Below are positions 8,663 to 17,532 of a stretch of DNA of 64,000 nucleotides, piece by piece. The notes beneath the pieces are model-generated. The model was given only the letters and a program-made list of their open reading frames with translations, had not been told where the DNA came from and did no database searches. The position numbers were made by a program, and so were the translations under genes. The stretch is from Flavobacteriaceae bacterium (lineage in GTDB: Bacteria > Bacteroidota > Bacteroidia > Flavobacteriales > Flavobacteriaceae), in assembly GCA_023257625.1 (NCBI GenBank), contig JALRBW010000058.1:1-64000 (forward strand), read 5' to 3'. Within the stretch, counting starts at the first letter, position 1. Each line of letters starts with the position of its first letter.

Positions 8663-9912
8663 CTCAATCTATTGGCATCAAAATTTAAATAAATAAAAAA
8701 CATCAAGCTAAAAGCCAAAAGGCTGGATCCTCCATAACTGATAAATGGTAAAGGGATACCTACGGTTGGAACTAAGCCGAGGGTCATACCAACATTGACA
8801 AAAAAATGAACGAAAAGCATACTTGCAAATCCATAAGAATAAGCTCTTGGAAAAGTTGTATTATGTCTTTCGGCTCTCAACAAAATTCTACAAATCAAAG
8901 TTGTAAAAAGTATAATTACAACACTACTTCCTAAAAAACCCCACTCTTCACCAATTGTGGTAAAAATATAATCGGTATGTTGTTCAGGCACAAAACCTCC
9001 TTTAGTTTGGGTTCCATTTAAAAAACCTTTTCCCGAAAACCCCCCAGATCCAATAGCAATTTTAGATTGATTAATATTATAGCCTATACCCTTAGTGTCT
9101 GTTTCTAAACCTAGGATAATATTGAATCGATCACGATGGCGTTGTTCAAAAACAGAATGAAAAATAAAATTTGCGGAATAGGAAAACAATACACAAAGAC
9201 CAATAAGCACAATAAATGGATTTCTAGGTGTCCTTTGCTGGTTATTTTTTATAATTAAATATCCAATTAAGATTAAAATAAGACAACTAATACTAACCCA
9301 TAGGGGATCAAATAACAGTGTAAAAATAAAAATGGAAATCATTCCCAAGCCTAAATAAAAAATTCTTAAATCCAATCCCTCGCGGATCAAAACAAAAAAT
9401 AAGCCTAAAAAGACCAAGGCTGACCCCGCATCGGGTTGTAGAATTATCAATAGAATTGGTATGGAAATAAATAATATAAGTTTTAACAATGTTTGCCTAC
9501 TTTTTATATCAGATTGAATGTTACTTAAAGTTAATGCTACAACTAATATTGTTGTAATTTTTGCAAATTCAGAGGGCTGTAGACTAAATCCACCCAGTAT
9601 ATACCAAGAAGTAGCCCCTGATATAGTTTGACCCAAAACAAATAATCCAACAAGACTTAAAATCGAAATACCATAGAAAAGATAGGAGAGATGATCAAAA
9701 AAATTTGGCTTAATAAAAAGCACTATTGGCATTAAGCAAAGGCTAATAACAAAAAACCAGAATTGTTTTCCTATTGGACTTCCTAAATTCCATAGGGGAA
9801 GTACTTCTTCTGAATAACTGGTTGAATAAATATTGATAAGTCCAAAACAAACTAAAGCCAAATAAATAATTAAGCTAACACCATCTAATCTAAAAATGAG
9901 GTTGTTATTCAT
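8659..9912 (-). CDS. rodA: Rod-shape SEDS glycosyltransferase RodA
   Basis: Polytopic SEDS-family peptidoglycan polymerase that works with PBP2 in the elongasome. Ten or so membrane helices; FSLQPSEFAKI, DAGSALV (the essential Asp of SEDS polymerases), and the late motif PLPFISYGGSS are all present. It overlaps the 3' end of the PBP2 gene by 8 bp, so the two subunits are translationally coupled. It is the last gene of the purH - mreBCD - mrdA - rodA run. Confidence 0.96.
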   Translation of the reverse strand: MNNNLIFRLDGVSLIIYLALVCFGLINIYSTSYSEEVLPLWNLGSPIGKQFWFFVISLCLMPIVLFIKPNFFDHLSYLFYGISILSLVGLFVLGQTISGATSWYILGGFSLQPSEFAKITTILVVALTLSNIQSDIKSRQTLLKLILFISIPILLIILQPDAGSALVFLGLFFVLIREGLDLRIFYLGLGMISIFIFTLLFDPLWVSISCLILILIGYLIIKNNQQRTPRNPFIVLIGLCVLFSYSANFIFHSVFEQRHRDRFNIILGLETDTKGIGYNINQSKIAIGSGGFSGKGFLNGTQTKGGFVPEQHTDYIFTTIGEEWGFLGSSVVIILFTTLICRILLRAERHNTTFPRAYSYGFASMLFVHFFVNVGMTLGLVPTVGIPLPFISYGGSSLLAFSLMFFIYLNFDANRLS

Positions 9913-11767
9913 TTATTTCAAAAGGTTTTCCAGAAAGCGGTTTGTTGTATTCTTCTTGTAAACTACCCATCAGCATTTGGCCTTCAAGCCATTTACGTTG
10001 AACGTCACCATTAATATATTTTTCAATCATTAAACTTGCTATGGGAGCAGCCCATCGGGCACCCCAATATCCATTTTCTACAAAAACAGCAAGAGCTATT
10101 TTAGGATTTTCCTTGGGGGCAAAAGCAATAAAAATAGAATGGTCGGTTAATTGTGTTTTTTGACCGTCAAGGCGAATAAAGTTCTCAACAGTCCCTGTTT
10201 TTCCACAAACTTCAATTCCTTTTATTTTCGCAATTCTGGCAGTTCCTATTTCTACGACTTGATGCATTCCATCAATAACGGTTTCAAAATGTTTTGAATC
10301 AATTCCGGTTTCGTTTTTAGGGTATAAAGAGTCACCAAGCATTTCGTTGTTAAGTCGAGTAAAATGCGGTTTAATGTAATATCCACGATTCGCAATTGCA
10401 GCAGTGAAGTTGGCCATTTGGATTGGGGTTGTTAACACCTCTCCTTGCCCAATTGCATTTGAAATTACCGTGGGAGTGCTCCAGGCTCCTTTTCGATAGA
10501 CACGATCATAATAAGTGCTTCCCGGTATAAACCCTTTTTTTCCAATAGGTAAATCATAGCCAAGATAATTTCCTAACCCAAAACGATTTAAATACGATTT
10601 CCAACGGTCCATACCTTCAGCTGAATTTTCAGCTCCGTCTAGAATACGAGAATATGTTTTAGAAAAATAGCTATTGCAGGATTTATAAATGCCTTCAAAT
10701 AAGTTGTTTTGAGTTCCCATTGCGCAATGACATTTCATAAAGGCCCCTCTTGCATAATAGTGCCCTTGATTACATGAGAAAACAGTATTTTCAGTGATGG
10801 CATTCTCTTGAAGTCCGATTAATGCATTTAGGACTTTAAAAGGTGATCCAGGGGAATATTCTGCTTGTAAACCTCTATCGAATAGGGGTTTAGCTAAAGT
10901 GTCTTGAACAAGTATACTAAAATTTTTAGTTCTCGTTCTTCCCACTAAAATATTGGGGTTGTAATTTGGCGCAGTCACTAAGGCTAAAACCTCGCCCGAA
11001 CTGGGTTCAATTGCCACTATACCTCCTCTTTTATTTTGCATTAAAGCTTCTCCATAAAGTTGAAGTGTTGCGTCAAGAGTAAGTGTTAGATCAGTAGAAG
11101 ATTTGGGCTTTTGATCAAAATCACCATTTTCATAAGATCCAATTATTCGATTAAAACGGTCTTTTTGATAATACGCATACCCTTTCTCTCCTCGTAATTG
11201 ATTATCGTAGGTTTTTTCAATTCCTTGTCGACCAACCATTTCACCTAAATCATACGAATCATTAAACCGAATTTCATTTAAATTAACTTCACTTATATAA
11301 CCTAAAACATTAGCAGCAGTCGGAATTACATAATCCCTGACTGTTTTCTTTTGAAAGTAAAATCCTGGATATTTCCATAATTTTTCTTGAAGTACTGCTC
11401 GCTCCTCTTTTGAGACATGTCGAACAACCACAGAGGGTAATTTTCGAGAATACTGCTTCGCTTTTTTTAATTGAATTTCAAGCTCATCTTTTGATAACGA
11501 AAGTAATTTAGTGAGTTCTAACGTATCAAAAGCAGCACTATTTTCTGGAATTACCATCAAATCATACACAGGCTGATTGGCAACTATAAGAGTGCCATTT
11601 CGATCGTAAATTAACCCTCGGGTAGGATATATTGGTCTTTTTTCAATCGCATTATTAAGTGATATTTCGGAATAATCCGTATCCAATAATTGTAAGGTAG
11701 TTAAACGCACTAAAAATAGAAGAGCGCTTCCTAAAGTTATACTCAGTAAGACAATCTTTCTAATCAT
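9905..11767 (-). CDS. mrdA: Penicillin-binding protein 2
   Basis: Class B transpeptidase that crosslinks lateral-wall peptidoglycan. One N-terminal membrane helix (about 4-24), a pedestal (PTRGLIYDRNG at 48-58) and the transpeptidase domain. The active-site motifs are SPFK (Ser308-Lys311), SCN (363-365) and KTGT (523-526). A Cys/His cluster (Cys332, His336, Cys346, His347, Cys348) sits where E. coli PBP2 binds zinc and may do likewise; that is inference. At 620 residues it is normal. It lies 3 bp from mreD and overlaps rodA. Confidence 0.96.
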   Translation of the reverse strand: MIRKIVLLSITLGSALLFLVRLTTLQLLDTDYSEISLNNAIEKRPIYPTRGLIYDRNGTLIVANQPVYDLMVIPENSAAFDTLELTKLLSLSKDELEIQLKKAKQYSRKLPSVVVRHVSKEERAVLQEKLWKYPGFYFQKKTVRDYVIPTAANVLGYISEVNLNEIRFNDSYDLGEMVGRQGIEKTYDNQLRGEKGYAYYQKDRFNRIIGSYENGDFDQKPKSSTDLTLTLDATLQLYGEALMQNKRGGIVAIEPSSGEVLALVTAPNYNPNILVGRTRTKNFSILVQDTLAKPLFDRGLQAEYSPGSPFKVLNALIGLQENAITENTVFSCNQGHYYARGAFMKCHCAMGTQNNLFEGIYKSCNSYFSKTYSRILDGAENSAEGMDRWKSYLNRFGLGNYLGYDLPIGKKGFIPGSTYYDRVYRKGAWSTPTVISNAIGQGEVLTTPIQMANFTAAIANRGYYIKPHFTRLNNEMLGDSLYPKNETGIDSKHFETVIDGMHQVVEIGTARIAKIKGIEVCGKTGTVENFIRLDGQKTQLTDHSIFIAFAPKENPKIALAVFVENGYWGARWAAPIASLMIEKYINGDVQRKWLEGQMLMGSLQEEYNKPLSGKPFEINE

Positions 11768-11770
11768 GAT

Positions 11771-12268
11771 TTATTTACGGTAAAAACGAGAAATAAGGCT
11801 GATTAAAAGTAGCGAAAATAAAGAAGTGAAAAAAGTATTCTTTGCAATTAACCCTAGCGCATCCCAACTAAAATAAACCATTATGAAATAAAGAAAATGG
11901 TGAAACGTGATGAGAAATACTAAAAACAAGAAATTATTAAACGTTCGAGAGTCATCAATGTAACGCGCAGGAATTTCAGCGGTTGAACCATAGGCATAGC
12001 GGATCAGTTGTGGCCTAACAAAGGCTGTTGTTAATGAAGCCACTGTGTGTGCACCTGCGGTTTGCCCTAAAAAGTCGATGCCCAGTCCTAAACAAAATCC
12101 CAAAACAATAAATAACGCTTGTTCTTGATCGAAGGGGTAAAGCACTAAAAACAAAAGGTAGACCAAAGGATTAATCGAACCAAATAATTGAAATTGATTA
12201 AACACAAAAGGCTGGAAAAACAGTAATGCCAAAAAAGTAGCCCATAAAACAATGTTTTCTCTTGTCAT
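11771..12268 (-). CDS. mreD: Rod-shape-determining protein MreD
   Basis: Small inner-membrane elongasome protein, 165 residues with five or six helices. Identification rests on size, hydrophobic profile, features such as FCLGLGIDFLGQTAG (typical MreD middle region) and its place between mreC and mrdA. The start overlaps the mreC stop by 4 bp (ATGA-type), giving translational coupling. Confidence 0.9.
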   Translation of the reverse strand: MTRENIVLWATFLALLFFQPFVFNQFQLFGSINPLVYLLFLVLYPFDQEQALFIVLGFCLGLGIDFLGQTAGAHTVASLTTAFVRPQLIRYAYGSTAEIPARYIDDSRTFNNFLFLVFLITFHHFLYFIMVYFSWDALGLIAKNTFFTSLFSLLLISLISRFYRK

Positions 12269-13086
12269 GGATTTTTCTTTTGGTTGATATCTGTGATTTC
12301 CTCCCGGTCTTGGTTTTCAACCAGGTATACGTACTGAACTTGTGAAGGGTCTTCAAATAATTTCACATCTATGGTGTAATAGCCATCCAGTTGACTAGAA
12401 TCCAACTGAATAACTTTTCCTAATGGGATTCCTACGGGAAAATAGGATGACATCCCTCCAGTAATTAGGGTGTCGCCAACCCTTATTTGGGAACTAGTCA
12501 CAATATCTTCTATTTGAAAATCTTGAGGGTGCTTACCTTTCCATGCTAATGATCCAAAAGCGCGGTTATTTTTTAACCTTACGTTTATTTTCATGTCTTG
12601 ATGAAGTATGGAAATTACATTGGAATAGTTTTCACTCACATCTTGAACCAGTCCAACTACGCCATTTTTTGAAATGACGGCCATTTCGGGTTGAATGCCC
12701 CCTGCTTTTCCTCGGCCAAGGATAACATAATTACGTTGACTTAAAAATCCATTTTTAATCACATTTGCGCCAACAACTTTAAATGGAAAACGTACTTTTT
12801 GGGTTAAGGCATCAGGATATAATGCAATGCTATTGTTTTGCAATTCCAATGCTTTTAACGCGGTGTTTTCTTCTAACAGTTTTTTATTGACCTCTGAAAG
12901 AGAAAAAAAATGACTTATTTGGTATTTCATTGATTGAAATCGTTGAGACACATAAAAGCCATAACGACTAAAAATGGTTTTGTGAAATTCGCTATTGCCA
13001 TTGATAAAAATCAAAGCAAAAAAAAGCAAGAGAAGATATAATACTACATTTCTAAATTGTATGAGCGCATTAAGAATTCGCTGCAT
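12265..13086 (-). CDS. mreC: Rod-shape-determining protein MreC
   Basis: Periplasmic scaffold of the elongasome anchored by one N-terminal helix (about 12-28), followed by a coiled coil (residues about 55-80, LLEENTALKALELQ) and a beta-rich domain with the MreC features GAGKAGGI-like loop (GRGKAGGIQPEMAV), SKNGVVGLV and TGGMSSYFPVGIPLGKV. Length 273 is normal. It sits 6 bp downstream of mreB and overlaps mreD. Confidence 0.95.
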   Translation of the reverse strand: MQRILNALIQFRNVVLYLLLLFFALIFINGNSEFHKTIFSRYGFYVSQRFQSMKYQISHFFSLSEVNKKLLEENTALKALELQNNSIALYPDALTQKVRFPFKVVGANVIKNGFLSQRNYVILGRGKAGGIQPEMAVISKNGVVGLVQDVSENYSNVISILHQDMKINVRLKNNRAFGSLAWKGKHPQDFQIEDIVTSSQIRVGDTLITGGMSSYFPVGIPLGKVIQLDSSQLDGYYTIDVKLFEDPSQVQYVYLVENQDREEITDINQKKNP

Positions 13087-13092
13087 TAGAAT

Positions 13093-14112
13093 TTATTTTA
13101 TCAATACTGTCTTAAAGCGCTCAATATTTTTCAAAGCAATTCCTGTTCCTCTTACAACAGCTTGAAGTGGATCTTCAGCCACAAAAATAGGAAGGTCTGT
13201 TTTTAGTGAAAGTCTTTTATCTAAACCTCTAAGTAAAGCCCCACCACCAGCTAAATAAATTCCGGTATTATAAATATCAGCTGCGAGTTCAGGAGGTGTT
13301 TGTGAAAGAGCTTCCATTATAGCATCTTCGATTCTAATAATGGACTTGTCTAATGCCTTTGAAATTTCAGCATGGTTAACAACTATTTGTTTTGGTTTTC
13401 CAGAAAGTAAATCCCTACCTTGGACAGACATTTCATCAGGCGGATTATCTAGATCTTCCATAACGCTTCCTACTATAATTTTAATTTTTTCTGCTGTTCT
13501 TTCACCTATGTATAGATTGTGTTTACTACGCATAAAATTAATTATGTCGTTTGTAAATACATCACCAGCAATTTTTATTGATTTATCACAAACAATTCCT
13601 GAGAGAGCGATTACAGCAATTTCAGTTGTACCTCCTCCAATATCTACAATCATATTTCCTTTGGGTTGCATAATGTCAATCCCAATTCCTATAGCGGCAG
13701 CCATAGGTTCATGAATTAAGTATACCTCTTTTCCATTTACACGTTCTGCTGATTCCTTAACCGCACGCATTTCAACTTCTGTTATCCCAGAAGGAATGCA
13801 AATTACCATTCGTAGGGAGGGTGAAAAAAAGCGTCGATTTAAGTTAGGAACACTTTTAATCAACCTATTAATCATTTGTTCAGACGCATTAAAATCTGCA
13901 ATTACTCCATCCTTCAAAGGGCGAACCGTTCGAATATTTTCATGGGTTTTACCTTGCATCATAGCAGCTTCTTGACCAATGGCAATTACTTTGTTAGTAG
14001 TCCGGTCAATAGCAACAATTGAAGGGCTATTTACAACCACTTTATCATTGTGAATAATAAGGGTGTTTGCAGTTCCTAGGTCAATCGCAATTTCTTCTGT
14101 AAAGAATCCCAT
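13093..14112 (-). CDS. mreB: Rod-shape-determining actin homologue MreB
   Basis: Cytoplasmic actin-like ATPase that directs lateral wall synthesis. N-terminal IDLGTANTLI is the phosphate-1 motif, VDIGGGTTEIAVI phosphate-2, and YLAGGGALLRGL the adenosine motif, all as in MreB. Length 339 is standard. It is preceded by purH with a 31 bp gap and followed by mreC, so cell shape genes may be transcribed with purine synthesis. Confidence 0.98.
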   Translation of the reverse strand: MGFFTEEIAIDLGTANTLIIHNDKVVVNSPSIVAIDRTTNKVIAIGQEAAMMQGKTHENIRTVRPLKDGVIADFNASEQMINRLIKSVPNLNRRFFSPSLRMVICIPSGITEVEMRAVKESAERVNGKEVYLIHEPMAAAIGIGIDIMQPKGNMIVDIGGGTTEIAVIALSGIVCDKSIKIAGDVFTNDIINFMRSKHNLYIGERTAEKIKIIVGSVMEDLDNPPDEMSVQGRDLLSGKPKQIVVNHAEISKALDKSIIRIEDAIMEALSQTPPELAADIYNTGIYLAGGGALLRGLDKRLSLKTDLPIFVAEDPLQAVVRGTGIALKNIERFKTVLIK

Positions 14113-14143
14113 AGCTTATGATAATAAAAATTAAAGGTATGAA

Positions 14144-15670
14144 TTAATGTTTAAAATGTCGCGTTCCGGTAAATACCATTGCGATATTATTTGAATTACA
14201 AAAATCAATTGAAAGTTGATCTTTGATTGACCCTCCGGGTTGAATAACAGCATTTATACCTGCTTTATGAGCAATTTCCACACAATCTGGAAAGGGGAAA
14301 AAGGCATCACTTGCCATTACAGCGCCTTGAAGATCAAAACCAAAAGATTTCGCTTTTACTATAGCTTGTTGTAAGGCATCCACCCGAGAAGTCTGACCAG
14401 TTCCTGAGGCAATTAATTGATTATTCTTAGCTAACACTATTGTATTTGATTTGGTATGTTTACATAGCTTAGAGGCAAATATCAAATCTTCAATTTCAGA
14501 GGTTTCAGGGGCTCTTTTTGTCATTAACTTTAGATCCTTTTTTTGATCAACACGCAAGTCTTTATCTTGAACTAAATATCCATTCAAACAACTTCGTATT
14601 GATGTTGCTGGCAGGACTGTACTTTTTTGAAGTAATAACACACGATTTTTCTTTTCTTTGAGTATAGTAAGGGCTTTTTCATCATATCCTGGAGCGATCA
14701 CAACTTCACAAAAAAGGGTATTAATTTTACTAGCCGATTCTATATCAATAGACCGATTACTTATTAAAACCCCTCCAAAGGCAGATACGGGATCACTCGC
14801 TAAAGCATCTTCATATGCCATTGCTAATGTTTCTCGTACCGAAAATCCACAAGCGTTATTGTGTTTTAAAATACCAAATGCAGGTGGGCCATCATAAAAA
14901 TCTAACATTAGCTGAACCGCTGCATCAATATCTAACAAATTGTTATAAGAGATTTCTTTTCCGTGAAGTTGTTCAAGTAAGTTATCTAAAGGGCCAAAAT
15001 ATTTTCCTTCTTGATGAGGATTTTCACCATAACGGAGTGTTTTAGCAGTTCCAGAACTCACTTTAAGAACATTTTCTTGAGTGTTAAAATGAGTAAAAAT
15101 AGCTGTATCGTAATGTGATGATGTATGAAAAGCTTTAACTGCGTAAATTTTTCTCTCTTCAAGGCTTGGAGCACCTTTAGAGTTTTGATAGAGTTCTAAA
15201 AAAGAAGCATAATCATTCTTATTAGAGAGACAAAAAACATCACTGAAATTTTTTGCAGCAGCTCGTATTAAAGCAATCCCCCCGATATCAATTTTTTCTA
15301 TTATTTCTGATTCAGAAGCGTTCCCCTCTACTGTTTTTTCAAAAGGGTACAAATCAACAATAACCAAATCAAAAGGGGGAATTTCAAATTTTTGAAGGTC
15401 TTCTTGATCTGAAGAAATTTCACTTCTTTGTAAAATACCTCCGAAAACTTTTGGGTGTAAAGTTTTTACTCTCCCTCCCAATATAGAGGGATAACTTGTT
15501 AAGTCTTCAACCGGATTGACGTCATATCCAAGCGATTTTATGAAATCTTCTGTTCCCCCAGTAGAATAAAATTGAACTCCGTTTGAAGCTAAAGATGTAA
15601 TGATTGGTGCTAAACCTGTTTTGTCAAATACAGAAATTAAAGCGTTTTTTATTTTTTTGGAGTGAGACAT
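14144..15670 (-). CDS. purH: Bifunctional AICAR transformylase / IMP cyclohydrolase
   Basis: Catalyses the last two steps of IMP synthesis. N-terminal MGS-like cyclohydrolase domain (SVFDKTGL near residue 15, STGGTEDFI near 36, GGRVKTLHP near 66) and C-terminal transformylase (YGENPHQ near 205, KHNNACGF near 267, and a late DAFFPFPD). At 508 residues it is normal. It lies 3 bp after the GAF-domain gene and precedes mreB, a conserved flavobacterial order. Confidence 0.98.
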   Translation of the reverse strand: MSHSKKIKNALISVFDKTGLAPIITSLASNGVQFYSTGGTEDFIKSLGYDVNPVEDLTSYPSILGGRVKTLHPKVFGGILQRSEISSDQEDLQKFEIPPFDLVIVDLYPFEKTVEGNASESEIIEKIDIGGIALIRAAAKNFSDVFCLSNKNDYASFLELYQNSKGAPSLEERKIYAVKAFHTSSHYDTAIFTHFNTQENVLKVSSGTAKTLRYGENPHQEGKYFGPLDNLLEQLHGKEISYNNLLDIDAAVQLMLDFYDGPPAFGILKHNNACGFSVRETLAMAYEDALASDPVSAFGGVLISNRSIDIESASKINTLFCEVVIAPGYDEKALTILKEKKNRVLLLQKSTVLPATSIRSCLNGYLVQDKDLRVDQKKDLKLMTKRAPETSEIEDLIFASKLCKHTKSNTIVLAKNNQLIASGTGQTSRVDALQQAIVKAKSFGFDLQGAVMASDAFFPFPDCVEIAHKAGINAVIQPGGSIKDQLSIDFCNSNNIAMVFTGTRHFKH

Positions 15671-15673
15671 AAT

Positions 15674-16159
15674 TTATATTTCAAGTAAGGTGTTACCATA
15701 GGTATCAGCAATTAGCTTGCAAATTGCTTCTAAGAATTCGGTATCCTCATTGCTAAAAGGATCGGAGTAATGAGAATCGATATCTATTTGACCAATATTT
15801 TTCCCATTCAAGAAAAGGGGGACAACAATTTCCGAACGAACGTCAACGCTGCAGGCTATATAATTGTCTTGTAAAGTTACATCTGGAACAAGAAAAGGAA
15901 CATTTGAAAGCGCAACCTGTCCACAAATTCCCTTTCCAAAGGGAATTGTTGTGTGATCCGTGGGGGCTCCTGCATAGGCTTTTAAATGTAAAGTTTGAGA
16001 ACTAGGCTCTGCAAAATAAAACCCTACCCATTGATAAGCCGAAAAACTAATTTTTAGGGTATCACATATCCATTGTAATCCTTCTTGAACCGAATTTTTG
16101 GTTTGTGAAAGGTGCGTAGAAATGTCCTGTAAAATAGAATTAAAAGACTGATTTTTCAT
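15674..16159 (-). CDS. GAF-domain protein, free methionine-R-sulfoxide reductase-like
   Basis: Single GAF domain of about 160 residues. GKGICGQVA and NYIACS carry two cysteines that align with catalytic/resolving cysteines of fRMsr (E. coli MsrC, GVCG and IACD), followed by SEIVVPL and IGQIDIDS, also typical. It would reduce free methionine-R-sulfoxide. An in-frame TTG nine bases upstream is possible, but the ATG is preferred because a perfect -7 box (TACTTTTG) lies only six bases before it. The next gene, purH, starts 3 bp downstream. Confidence 0.85.
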   Translation of the reverse strand: MKNQSFNSILQDISTHLSQTKNSVQEGLQWICDTLKISFSAYQWVGFYFAEPSSQTLHLKAYAGAPTDHTTIPFGKGICGQVALSNVPFLVPDVTLQDNYIACSVDVRSEIVVPLFLNGKNIGQIDIDSHYSDPFSNEDTEFLEAICKLIADTYGNTLLEI

Positions 16160-16165
16160 AGTATG

Positions 16166-16173
16166 CAAAAGTA
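16166..16173 (-). promoter_or_regulatory. -7 promoter box before the GAF-purH-mre operon
   Basis: Minus-strand TACTTTTG is an exact TAnnTTTG match six bases before the GAF ATG. No TTG was found 17-23 bp upstream. The predicted transcription start falls at or just before the ATG, so the message could be nearly leaderless. Confidence 0.4.
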
Positions 16174-16333
16174 CATATTCTTCTTCGTATTATTGCCCCC
16201 TTTTGTTTCTCGTTTTAGGATACATGGCTCAAAGAATATTTTTTAAAGTAAGAATGATTAATTAAAAATTATTAATGCCTCTATTTTTTATTAATTGATA
16301 AAAAGCATCATTTTTGTAATGTAAAATTGGAAT

Positions 16334-17047
16334 GTGCGAATTGACTTAAATATTTCTGGAATGACCTGCGAAAACTGTAAAAAGTACGTAACAGATCATC
16401 TTAATGCACTGCCAGAGGTAAATTCTGCTATCGTAGATTTAGTTAAAGGCCAAGCTAACTTAGAAGTCTCAACTTCAATTCAAATTGAAAAAATCCAAAA
16501 AACGCTAGGTTTAAAATATTCAGTTTCAATAAGATCAGAAAAAGTAGAAGGTTCTAAGATTCAATCCCCTACTAAACTTAAGTCCTTATTTCCTCTATTT
16601 CTCGTTTTTGTTTATTTGATCTTGGGCACTCTCATGTTGCATCTTATTGCTCCATCTACTTTTAATACCACCATGCATCGTTTTATGGGGCTATTTTTTA
16701 TCACTTTCAGTTTTTTTAAATTTTTAGATTTTAACGGTTTTGCTCCTTCTTTTGCACGCTACGATCCTTTGGCTAGTAAGAGTTTGCTTTATGCAAATGC
16801 ATATCCTTTTTTAGAAACTGCTTTAGGTGTTGCCTTTCTTTTAGAATGGCAATTAATTCCTGTTTTAGTAGTCACTATTTTTGTCTTATCAATCACCACT
16901 TTTGGTGTTCTTAATGCTTTACTAAAGAAAAATCAAATCCAATGTGCCTGTCTTGGTACAGCATTAAAATTACCCATGACTGAAGCAACATTAATTGAAA
17001 ACGGAATTATGATTATAATGAGCTGTATTTCACTGGTAGCATTTTAA
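16334..17047 (+). CDS. HMA metal-binding domain fused to MauE/DoxX-like membrane domain
   Basis: N-terminal heavy-metal-associated domain (residues 1-70) with the canonical MTCENC motif (Cys12, Cys15), joined to four membrane helices (about 87-235) of the MauE/DoxX type. A CxC pair (Cys204, Cys206; CACLG) lies just before the last helix. The start is GTG, the only in-frame option that keeps the HMA domain whole; the overlapping ATG at 16332 is out of frame and stops at once. It opens a four-gene cassette with an HYC_CC_PP protein, a TonB-dependent receptor and a periplasmic HMA protein. Probably passes a soft metal, such as copper, at the inner membrane; the metal is inferred. Confidence 0.85.
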   Translation: MRIDLNISGMTCENCKKYVTDHLNALPEVNSAIVDLVKGQANLEVSTSIQIEKIQKTLGLKYSVSIRSEKVEGSKIQSPTKLKSLFPLFLVFVYLILGTLMLHLIAPSTFNTTMHRFMGLFFITFSFFKFLDFNGFAPSFARYDPLASKSLLYANAYPFLETALGVAFLLEWQLIPVLVVTIFVLSITTFGVLNALLKKNQIQCACLGTALKLPMTEATLIENGIMIIMSCISLVAF

Positions 17048-17059
17048 GTTTAAAAAACG

Positions 17060-17067
17060 TATATTTG
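17060..17067 (+). promoter_or_regulatory. -7 promoter box before the HYC_CC_PP gene
   Basis: TATATTTG is an exact match to TAnnTTTG and ends four bases before the ATG. A matching -33 TTG was not seen at 17-23 bp. Transcription would begin at about the A of the start codon, suggesting a leaderless message for the second to fourth genes of the metal cassette. Confidence 0.4.
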
Positions 17068-17071
17068 CGCC

Positions 17072-17485
17072 ATGAAAAGTAAACGATTTTTTAGCCTTAT
17101 TCTCGCTCTCCTCGTCTTTGGGACCCGAGTAGGCTTTGCGTTGAATATTCATTACTGTGATCAAGAAATTGCATCTATTTCATTAGCAAACAATCCCATT
17201 GATTGTGGCATGCAAGGCGAAACTAGAAACCAGGGTGAGGGTATAAAAGTTTCTAAATCTTTATGCTGTAAAGATCAAGTTACGCTGTTTCAAAATCATG
17301 AACCGCAAAAAATCGATACGGTTACCAAAATTCAATGCGTAACAGAAAAATTGTTTGCAGTCTCAATTGCTTCAGTTGAACTGGAAGCTTTTTTAATGCC
17401 CTCAATCAAAACAAATTGGAGCCCTCCTCCAAGGTCTAAAAAAAATCTTTTTACCCTTTATCACAGTTTTATTTTTTATGGTTAA
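17072..17485 (+). CDS. Secreted HYC_CC_PP-type cysteine-rich protein
   Basis: Exported 137-residue protein: hydrophobic signal (residues 5-24), then the three family marks, HYC (27-29), CC (65-66) and PPP (about 117-119), plus Cys45 and a later single Cys. This pattern defines the HYC_CC_PP family, small Bacteroidota proteins of unproven function that occur beside TonB receptors and HMA proteins. The paired cysteines and histidine suggest soft-metal binding in the periplasm. It stands 24 bp after the HMA-MauE gene, with its own -7 box, and 47 bp before the receptor. Confidence 0.8.
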   Translation: MKSKRFFSLILALLVFGTRVGFALNIHYCDQEIASISLANNPIDCGMQGETRNQGEGIKVSKSLCCKDQVTLFQNHEPQKIDTVTKIQCVTEKLFAVSIASVELEAFLMPSIKTNWSPPPRSKKNLFTLYHSFIFYG

Positions 17486-17532
17486 TAAGTGGATAAACTA
17501 GTATCCTATTTTTAACCTAAACAAATAAAATA

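Noticed and set aside
13340-13714. Plus-strand open frame opposite mreB
   Set aside because: Lies wholly antisense to a clear gene, has no ribosome-binding site or recognisable domain; shadow frame.
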